Shown here in pieces: positions 58,804 through 64,000 of a DNA stretch of 64,000 nucleotides. The first letter of the stretch is position 1; every line of letters begins with the position of its first letter. Position numbers and translations under genes: made by a program. The notes below the pieces were generated by a model. That model made no database searches and was not told the DNA's origin. It worked only from the letters and a program-made list of their open reading frames with translations. The DNA is from Euzebya rosea (lineage in GTDB: Bacteria; Actinomycetota; Nitriliruptoria; Euzebyales; Euzebyaceae). Where the stretch lies: NCBI RefSeq assembly GCF_003073135.1, contig NZ_PGDQ01000008.1, positions 1-64,000 of the forward strand. The letters run 5' to 3'.

Positions 58804-59271
58804 GTGAACGTCGCCGCAGGCGATACCGCACCCGACTTCGAGCTCCCCGACCAGGACGGCAACACCGTCTCCCTGTCCGGACTGCGAGGTCAGCCGGTGC
58901 TGCTGTACTTCTACCCCCGGGACGAGACACCCGGCTGCACCATCCAGGCGCAGCACATCCGCGACAGCTGGGCGGACTTCACCGAGGCCGGCGTGGCGGT
59001 CCTCGGCGTGTCGCCGGACACCGTCGACAGCCACCGGTCCTTCTGCGACAACCACGACCTGCCGCACACGCTGCTGGCCGACCCGGACCACGAGGTCATG
59101 GAGGCCTACGGGGCGTGGGGCGAGAAGACCCTCTACGGCAGGACCTCCATCGGACCGATCCGGTCCTCCGTGCTGATCGACGCCGAGGGCACCGTCGTGA
59201 AGGTGTGGAAGCGGGCCCAGGCCAAGGCCCACGCCGAGCGCGCGCTGAAGGCGATCCAGCAGCTACTGTGA
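58804..59271 (+). CDS. bcp: Peroxiredoxin, BCP/PrxQ type
   Basis: A 155-residue thiol peroxidase. The peroxidatic cysteine is in YFYPRDETPGCTIQA (about residue 45). There is no second cysteine five residues later, and another Cys occurs in RSFCDNHD at about residue 80. It detoxifies hydrogen and organic peroxides in the cytosol using thioredoxin-type reductants. GTG 58804 follows AAGGACG. It lies 39 bp after the DUF4388 gene. Confidence 0.94.
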   Translation: MNVAAGDTAPDFELPDQDGNTVSLSGLRGQPVLLYFYPRDETPGCTIQAQHIRDSWADFTEAGVAVLGVSPDTVDSHRSFCDNHDLPHTLLADPDHEVMEAYGAWGEKTLYGRTSIGPIRSSVLIDAEGTVVKVWKRAQAKAHAERALKAIQQLL

Positions 59272-59359
59272 CCACCGTCGGGGTGCCGTCCCTCGCACCG
59301 TCGGGCGGTTCACCGAACCTGCCTGCCGCGAGACCGCCCGCTGGCATACGGTATGGCCC

Positions 59360-60862
59360 GTGATGGTGCACTCCGTGGTGGGCGCGGACGATCCCGAGGG
59401 GGAGCGTGCGTCCGACGGTGCTGCCCGTGCACGCCTCGTGGCAACCGGTGTGGTCGTGGCCTGTCTGGTGGTCCTCGGTGTCGTCGTTGCCGGACAGGCC
59501 CCCGCCGCCCTCGTCCCCGTCGTGGTCGGCCTGCTCGCCGCCGGCGTGCTCGGTCGCCCCGTCGCGACACCGGTCCCGACCGGCGAGGAGGCGGTCCCGG
59601 TCCCAGAGGAGCTGCCCGGTCGACCCGAGTTCGTCGCCGCCGCCCAGACCCTGCTCAGCGAGGGCGAAGGCAACCCCGCGGTCCTGGTCATCGTCATCGA
59701 CGGATTCCGAGACGTGCAGACGGTGCTCGGCGACACCCCCGCCGAGGAGGTGCTCGCGGCCGTCGGCCAGCGCATCGCCGAGGTGGCCCAGGACTGGCCC
59801 GCGGGGTCGTTGGGCGGCGAACGCTTCGCGGTGGCGATGCGTGCCCGTCCGTTCCTGCCTGCCCACCACCTCGCCCGACGGATCCGCGAGCGCATCGCCG
59901 AGCCGATGGTGATCGGCGGGGTGTCGTTGCGGCTGCGCGCCTTCGTCGGGATCGCCCAGGGAGAGGGTGGGGCTGAGGTCCTGACCACACGGGCGACCAT
60001 CGCTGCGGCCACGGCCCACGACACCAACGAGGGCCTCGTCGTGCACCAGCGCGAGGACCCCGCGGTCGTCCGCCGTCGGCTGGACATCGTGAGCAGCCTC
60101 TCCGATGCCCTCGAGCAGCCCGACGAGCGCGGGTTCAGGCCGCTGTTCCAGCCGATCGTGGACGGCGACGGCGTGCTGATCTCCGCGGAGGCCCTGGCTC
60201 GCTGGGACGACCCCACGCTGGGGGCGATCACCCCCGACACCTTCATCCCGCTGGCCGAACGCACCGGTCTCGTGGCGCCCCTCTTCACCGTGATGCTCGC
60301 CCAGTCGCTGCTGGACTGCCGGCGCTGGCGGGACGGGGGTGTGCAGGCCGGCCTGTCCATCAACGTGTCACCGGTCAACCTGCGCGACCCGCTGCTGACC
60401 TCCGAGCTGACCGCCCGCCTGGAGGACGTCGGCCTCAGCCCCTCCGACGTGACCCTGGAGATCACCGAGTCGGCGGTCATCGACGACTACTCGTGGGCGC
60501 TCGTGACCCTCCGGGAGCTGCGCAAGCTCGGCTTCGGCGTGGCCCTGGACGACTTCGGGATGGGGTACTCCTCCCTCGGACGGCTCCACGACCTCCCCGT
60601 CTCGGTGGTCAAGCTGGACCGTTCCTTCGTGTCGGGCCTGCCCGGAGACGAACGGTCCGTGGGCATCGTCAGGGCGACCGTCGACGTGTGTCGCCTGCTC
60701 GGCCTCGTGGTCGTCGCCGAGGGCGTGGAAACCGACCAGCAGGCCGACATGATCCTGGAGATGGGCGTGGACCGAATGCAGGGGTTCCTGTTCTCCCCGG
60801 CGATCAGCGTCGACGAGATCATCGCCGGTCCGGTGGTCGCGGGATGGGAGGCAGGCCGATGA
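59360..60862 (+). CDS. c-di-GMP phosphodiesterase with degenerate GGDEF (GGDEF-EAL)
   Basis: A 500-residue membrane protein. Two transmembrane segments lie at about 28-65. A GGDEF-like domain follows in which the motif reads GGERF and cyclase activity is probably lost. The EAL domain (about 245-490) looks active: SAEALARW, SINVSPVNL, LEITESAVI, VALDDFGMGYSSL, VKLDRSFV and VAEGVET are all intact. It should hydrolyse c-di-GMP. GTG 59360 or ATG 59363 is the start. It overlaps the cyclase gene by 4 bp (ATGA), so production and removal of the messenger are co-expressed. Confidence 0.9.
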   Translation: MMVHSVVGADDPEGERASDGAARARLVATGVVVACLVVLGVVVAGQAPAALVPVVVGLLAAGVLGRPVATPVPTGEEAVPVPEELPGRPEFVAAAQTLLSEGEGNPAVLVIVIDGFRDVQTVLGDTPAEEVLAAVGQRIAEVAQDWPAGSLGGERFAVAMRARPFLPAHHLARRIRERIAEPMVIGGVSLRLRAFVGIAQGEGGAEVLTTRATIAAATAHDTNEGLVVHQREDPAVVRRRLDIVSSLSDALEQPDERGFRPLFQPIVDGDGVLISAEALARWDDPTLGAITPDTFIPLAERTGLVAPLFTVMLAQSLLDCRRWRDGGVQAGLSINVSPVNLRDPLLTSELTARLEDVGLSPSDVTLEITESAVIDDYSWALVTLRELRKLGFGVALDDFGMGYSSLGRLHDLPVSVVKLDRSFVSGLPGDERSVGIVRATVDVCRLLGLVVVAEGVETDQQADMILEMGVDRMQGFLFSPAISVDEIIAGPVVAGWEAGR

Positions 60863-61752
60863 CCCCCAGCAGCGACCTGCCCCCGTGGTTGATCAGCGGT
60901 GTCGCCGACATCGTGCTGACCAGCTCGCCCACGCCGACCGGGGTGCTGAACCTGGAGCTGCGCCACGTCATGGTCAACCAGGCGCTCGGCAAGCTCTACG
61001 GCGTCGACCCGCGGACCGCCACCGGATCCACGCCCGTGCAGCTGCTGGGTCACCTCGGTGGGCAGATCGAGCAACGCTGTCGGGCCGTCGTCGGCACGGG
61101 ACGGGCCGAGCTCGGCCACGTCGTGACCGGCGTGCCCTCGACCTCACCCGAGGGCGAGGTGCACTGGCAGGTCGACTGCCTGCCGATCAGCCACGAGAAC
61201 GGACCGCCGGGTGCCCTGCTGCTGGTCGTCACCGACATCACCGCGCGGACCCGGGCGATGCGCAGCCTCAACGAGCAGCGCCGGTCCCTGGCCTACCAGG
61301 CCAGCCACGACCCGGTGACCGGACTGGCCAACCGGTTCCAGCTGCTGGAGGTGCTGCAGTACCACCTGTCCGGGCAGAGCTTCCCCAACGTGCTGATGGT
61401 CGACCTCGACGGCTTCAAGGAGGTCAACGACGTCCACGGCCACGCCGCCGGCGACCAGGTGCTGGCGACCATCGCCGACCGCCTGCGCAGCAGCGTGCGA
61501 ACCGAGGACCTCGTCGCGCGCTACGGCGGTGACGAGTTCGTGCTGGTCATCCGGCCCAACGTCGACGCCCAGGCCTTCGCCGAGCGCCTCGTGGACCTCA
61601 TCGCCGACCCCATCCCGTGGGCCGGCAAGCAGCTGTCGGTCGGCGCATCGATCGGCGTGGCCGAGGCCGGCCCGGGCGACTCGGTGTCCGGCCTGCTGCA
61701 TCGCGCCGACGAGGCGATGTACGAGGTGAAGGCGGACCGCAAGGGCGCCTGA
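60859..61752 (+). CDS. Diguanylate cyclase (PAS-like sensor plus GGDEF)
   Basis: A 297-residue soluble protein. A PAS-like N-terminal domain (about 10-130; HVMVNQALGKLYGV, GALLLVVTDITAR) is joined by a short helix to a GGDEF domain (about 145-297). The active-site RYGGDEFVLVI is intact, and RTED four residues before RYGGDEF is a candidate inhibitory I-site. It should make c-di-GMP in response to an unknown cytosolic signal. It is coupled to the EAL gene by an ATGA overlap. RsiG at 55991 is a plausible receptor. Confidence 0.9.
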   Translation: MTPSSDLPPWLISGVADIVLTSSPTPTGVLNLELRHVMVNQALGKLYGVDPRTATGSTPVQLLGHLGGQIEQRCRAVVGTGRAELGHVVTGVPSTSPEGEVHWQVDCLPISHENGPPGALLLVVTDITARTRAMRSLNEQRRSLAYQASHDPVTGLANRFQLLEVLQYHLSGQSFPNVLMVDLDGFKEVNDVHGHAAGDQVLATIADRLRSSVRTEDLVARYGGDEFVLVIRPNVDAQAFAERLVDLIADPIPWAGKQLSVGASIGVAEAGPGDSVSGLLHRADEAMYEVKADRKGA

Positions 61753-61753
61753 G

Positions 61754-61925
61754 CCGGGCAGCAGCCGACCGAGGACCCCCCGGAGCTCGTGAGGAGGCCC
61801 GCAGGGAGGCGACTCGGCTGCCCGGCAAGTGAGGACAGCCCGGGCAGCAGCCGACCGAGGACCCCCCGGAGCTCGTGAGGAGGCCCGCAGGGAGGCGACT
61901 CGGCTGCCCGGCAAGTGAGGACAGC
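61754..61925. repeat. 86-bp direct tandem duplication with hairpins
   Basis: 61754-61839 is repeated essentially exactly at 61840-61925. Each copy folds back on itself (CCGGGCAGCAGCCGA with TCGGCTGCCCGG), giving a long GC-rich stem. The pair lies between the convergent cyclase and ygfZ genes and probably acts as a doubled terminator. Confidence 0.8.
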
Positions 61926-61935
61926 CCGGCAGGGT

Positions 61936-62868
61936 TCAGGCGCCGCGGAGGGGGAGGCCGGCGCCGACGCGCGCACGGACGCGCACGACCCCGCCGGGGG
62001 TCTCGACGGTCTCGGGCAGCTCGCCGTCGACCAGCGGCAGCAGCGCCATCGCGACGGTCCGTCCGTCACCCGTCGCGGCGGCGCTCGTCACCTCACCCGG
62101 ACGGCGTCCCTCGCCGAGGGAGTCACCGGCGGCCAGGGCCTGGTCGGTCTCGACGACGGCCAGGGCCCGGCGTGGACGGCCGAGGTTGAAGATCTTGGCG
62201 ATCGACTCCTGACCCGGGTAGCAGCCCTTGCGCAGGTGCACGTGGGTCGGCAGCAGCCCCAGCTCCTGGGTCCGGCGGCCGGCGGTGATCTCGCTGCCCC
62301 AGCCGGGACGACCCGTGGCGATGCGGTGACGCTCCCAGTCCTCGGCGGACGCCAGCGGCAGGCCGCGGTCCTCCACGAGCTCCTCGACGCGGTCGTCGAC
62401 CCAGGACGTCGGTCCCAGCAGGTCGACCCCGCCGTCGCGGTCACGGATGACCAGCCCCTCGCCGTGCGGGGCTGCGGTGCCCGGCTGGCTGCGTGCCCCG
62501 GGCGCGTCGACCTCGCCCGGACCGCGGAGGCTCGCCAGCGACCACTCGCCCGTCATGTCGGTGACCTCGACCTGCATCATGAACCGGAAGCGGTCCAGCC
62601 GGTCGGCGATCTCGGCGACGATGTCGGAAGGGACCAGCAGCAGGACGTGCTCGGCGTGCACGACGAGCGTGCCCGCCGCGAGGTGCTCGCCCTTGGCGTC
62701 GAGGTACAGGAACTCCGCGACGTCGCCGGGTCTGGTGCCCTCCACATCCTGGCTCAGCAAGGAGTGCAGGTAGCCGATGCGGTCGGGACCGCCGACGCGG
62801 ATCACACCGTCGGGCCTGCGGTGGATGGCCGGGATGTCGGTCAGCAGGTCGGTGGGGGGCTGGGTCAT
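61936..62868 (-). CDS. ygfZ: Folate-binding Fe-S cluster repair protein YgfZ
   Basis: A 310-residue GcvT-like protein. The family signature KGCYPGQESIAK is intact (about residue 220). Earlier are VIRVGGPDRIGYLHSLLSQDV and the folate-fold stretch FRFMMQVEVTDMTGEW. It is thought to use folate to help maintain certain iron-sulfur enzymes. ATG 62868 is used. It faces the cyclase gene across the duplicated hairpins and diverges from the RNA gene at 62957. Confidence 0.92.
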   Translation of the reverse strand: MTQPPTDLLTDIPAIHRRPDGVIRVGGPDRIGYLHSLLSQDVEGTRPGDVAEFLYLDAKGEHLAAGTLVVHAEHVLLLVPSDIVAEIADRLDRFRFMMQVEVTDMTGEWSLASLRGPGEVDAPGARSQPGTAAPHGEGLVIRDRDGGVDLLGPTSWVDDRVEELVEDRGLPLASAEDWERHRIATGRPGWGSEITAGRRTQELGLLPTHVHLRKGCYPGQESIAKIFNLGRPRRALAVVETDQALAAGDSLGEGRRPGEVTSAAATGDGRTVAMALLPLVDGELPETVETPGGVVRVRARVGAGLPLRGA

Positions 62869-62985
62869 GGCTCCACGGTAGCCACGGTCGCGCAGGTGGC
62901 CGGGTCCGTTCCGAGTTGTCCCTTCCCCCGCGTGCGCACGGAGCTAGACTCACCGGCACGACTGAAAGGAGGTGGTCCAACCACA

Positions 62986-63030
62986 ATGACCAGTGATCAT
63001 TGCGTGACCGTCGAGGTGATGCGCCGCTAG
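62986..63030 (+). CDS. 14-residue leader-type peptide
   Basis: ATG 62986 to TAG 63030 encodes MTSDHCVTVEVMRR. It follows an exceptionally strong Shine-Dalgarno sequence, although the gap of about 12 bases is long. A stable hairpin begins at the stop codon, as in attenuator or sensor leaders, yet no gene follows before the terminator. It may be a translated part of a regulatory RNA. It is not known whether the peptide or only its translation matters. Confidence 0.45.
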   Translation: MTSDHCVTVEVMRR

Positions 63031-63193
63031 GCGTCCTCGGTTCTTCTTGCATCCGGAACCGATCACACGGACGCCGATGCGAATCCACGCTCATCACCCG
63101 CTACGTGGTTTGCGGGACGTGGTCACACCCGCCGAGGCGCACTGCGGTGCACCGGCAGAGACCGCTGAGTGTTGGATGCACAAGTGAAAACTG

Positions 63194-63223
63194 GCACCGC
63201 CCGGGAGTGATCCCGGGCGGTGC
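63194..63223. terminator. Strong intrinsic terminator
   Basis: GCACCGCCCGGGA at 63194-63206 and TCCCGGGCGGTGC at 63211-63223 form a perfect 13-bp stem with a GTGA tetraloop. TGCTGTTC follows on the plus strand. It lies between the short plus-strand RNA and the convergent membrane-protein gene and probably stops both. Confidence 0.85.
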
Positions 63224-63242
63224 TGCTGTTCGGGGAGGGTCG

Positions 63243-63956
63243 TCAGCGGGTGACGAGCTCTCGTTCGGGGATCGTCAGGCCAGGGGTGGCCTCGACGACG
63301 GCCTGCTCCGGGGTGCGTCCACCGGCCGCCCAGGCCAGGCCCAGGCCGGCGACCAGCAGGGTCAGGCCGATGCCGGCGACGAGGGCGGCCACGCCGGCCC
63401 CCAGCTGCAGGGTGGAGGCGGTGACGGTACCGACACCGAGCTCACCGAACAGGCCGTGCACGGTGCCGGACCATGCCATCTCGCGTGCAGGCCCCTCGAT
63501 GGGGTGCATGCGGTCGAAGCCGGTCCAGTAGCGACCGTCGACCTCGAAGTCGTAGGTGCCGGCGTCGAAGGTCTCGCCGTTGTACTCCACGGCCTCGTCC
63601 AGGACGACCGTCTGCGTGCCGTGCAGGACGTGGTAGCCGACCGTCGCCATCTGGAACATGTACTCGCTGGCGGTGTTGACCAGCGGGTCGGCCGGGTCGA
63701 AGTCGGCCTCCACGACCGGGTAACCCCAGTCCTCGGTCAGGAGGGTCATGATCGCCTCGGCGCCTGCGGTCTCGCCGCGGTCGATCAGCTGACCGTCCTC
63801 GTTGTAGGACAGCGTGACGTTCTGCGCTTCGCTGAACGCCTCCAGGCTGTCGTAGCCGGCGGACACCTGGGTCCAGGCGTAGCCGCCGCCGATCAGGAAC
63901 GCCATGCCGAACGCGGCAAGGACGAACCCAAGGGTGCGGAATCGTGTGGTGAGCAT
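63243..63956 (-). CDS. Two-segment membrane protein of unknown function
   Basis: A 237-residue protein. One transmembrane segment lies at about 9-30 (FRTLGFVLAAFGMAFLIGGG), a 130-residue extracytoplasmic domain follows (EAFSEAQNVTLSYNEDGQLI; FDAGTYDFEVDGRYWTGF), and a second transmembrane segment is at about 183-210. It resembles unassigned actinobacterial membrane proteins with a conserved NEDGQL segment. ATG 63956 has a clear GGAGG site; the frame also opens at 63968. No neighbour suggests a role. It is the last gene in the window. Confidence 0.7.
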   Translation of the reverse strand: MLTTRFRTLGFVLAAFGMAFLIGGGYAWTQVSAGYDSLEAFSEAQNVTLSYNEDGQLIDRGETAGAEAIMTLLTEDWGYPVVEADFDPADPLVNTASEYMFQMATVGYHVLHGTQTVVLDEAVEYNGETFDAGTYDFEVDGRYWTGFDRMHPIEGPAREMAWSGTVHGLFGELGVGTVTASTLQLGAGVAALVAGIGLTLLVAGLGLAWAAGGRTPEQAVVEATPGLTIPERELVTR

Positions 63957-64000
63957 GATGACCTCCAAGTCATCGATCTTTCGGGGGTGGCTGATGTCAC

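Larger units (their letters stand above)
62957..63223 (+). ncRNA. Candidate structured RNA with a 14-codon ORF and extended anti-16S complement
   Basis: A short transcript is suggested by TAGACT (62945-62950) as a -10 box and a perfect 13-bp terminator stem at 63194-63223. It holds GAAAGGAGGTGGTCC (62964-62978), complementary to the 3' end of 16S rRNA along nearly its whole length. The 14-codon ORF at 62986 follows. A long hairpin starts at its stop codon: GGCGTCC/GGACGCC (63030-63036, 63069-63075) enclosing TCGGTTC/GAACCGA (63037-63043, 63056-63062). No downstream gene is on this strand. The ends are estimated. Confidence 0.5.

Noticed and set aside
1-64000. Recent phage, plasmid or insertion-sequence island
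   Set aside because: No integrase, transposase, tRNA target or clear shift in base composition was seen; accessory genes keep the host codon pattern.

Overview
The window is very GC-rich, densely packed DNA from an actinobacterium. The gene content points to a deep-branching, probably Nitriliruptoria/Euzebya-like lineage. The signs are an mshA-type mycothiol glycosyltransferase, Rex, an archaeo-eukaryotic-type release-factor homologue (baeRF), a BldN-type ECF sigma factor with a DUF5667 partner, an RsiG-like c-di-GMP anti-sigma protein, a probable 6C small RNA, and two large surface proteins ending in cell-wall-binding (CWB2) repeats. The lineage is inferred. No rRNA, tRNA, CRISPR array, transposase or phage gene was recognised.

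Layout. 1-8 kb: housekeeping metabolism (class I aldolase, glutamine-cyclotransferase-like lipoprotein, dodecin, threonine dehydratase-like enzyme, purA, ACC-synthase-like aminotransferase, baeRF protein). 8-24 kb, all minus strand: a carbohydrate locus made of a giant ThuA/sugar-dehydrogenase surface protein, a ROK repressor, a sugar isomerase, a Gfo/Idh/MocA oxidoreductase and a complete sugar ABC transporter; operator-like sequences recur at its promoters. 24-33 kb: purD, a repeat-filled spacer, an AraC regulator divergent from a Baeyer-Villiger-type monooxygenase and an acetoacetate-decarboxylase-like protein, a lipoprotein, purB and a 6C-like RNA. 33-55 kb: a long, mostly minus-strand block (precorrin-2 dehydrogenase, rex, glutaredoxin, acyltransferase, epimerase, acuC, proC, YbjN, mshA, HbhA-like, XRE regulator). 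From memory its order follows M. tuberculosis Rv0474-Rv0509. The BldN-type sigma and its partner interrupt it on the plus strand. 55-64 kb: asparaginase, RsiG-like protein, LytM peptidase, DUF4388 protein, peroxiredoxin, an overlapping c-di-GMP phosphodiesterase/cyclase pair, YgfZ, and a structured RNA with a 14-codon ORF.

The most unusual non-coding feature is a precise 143-bp element present four times (2705-2847, 25449-25591, 25701-25843, 45082-45224). Each copy has three 39-bp imperfect palindromes separated by exactly 13 bp of unconserved sequence. A second recurring oddity is that the stop-codon-containing 3' end of several genes is repeated in the adjacent spacer.

Possible joint action: the ThuA/GSDH surface protein may oxidise or process a sugar outside the cell, the ABC system may import it, and the oxidoreductase and isomerase may metabolise it, all under ROK control. 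RsiG plus the GGDEF/EAL genes suggest c-di-GMP control of a WhiG-type sigma factor encoded elsewhere. All starts were chosen by eye from codon, ribosome-binding-site and family arguments.
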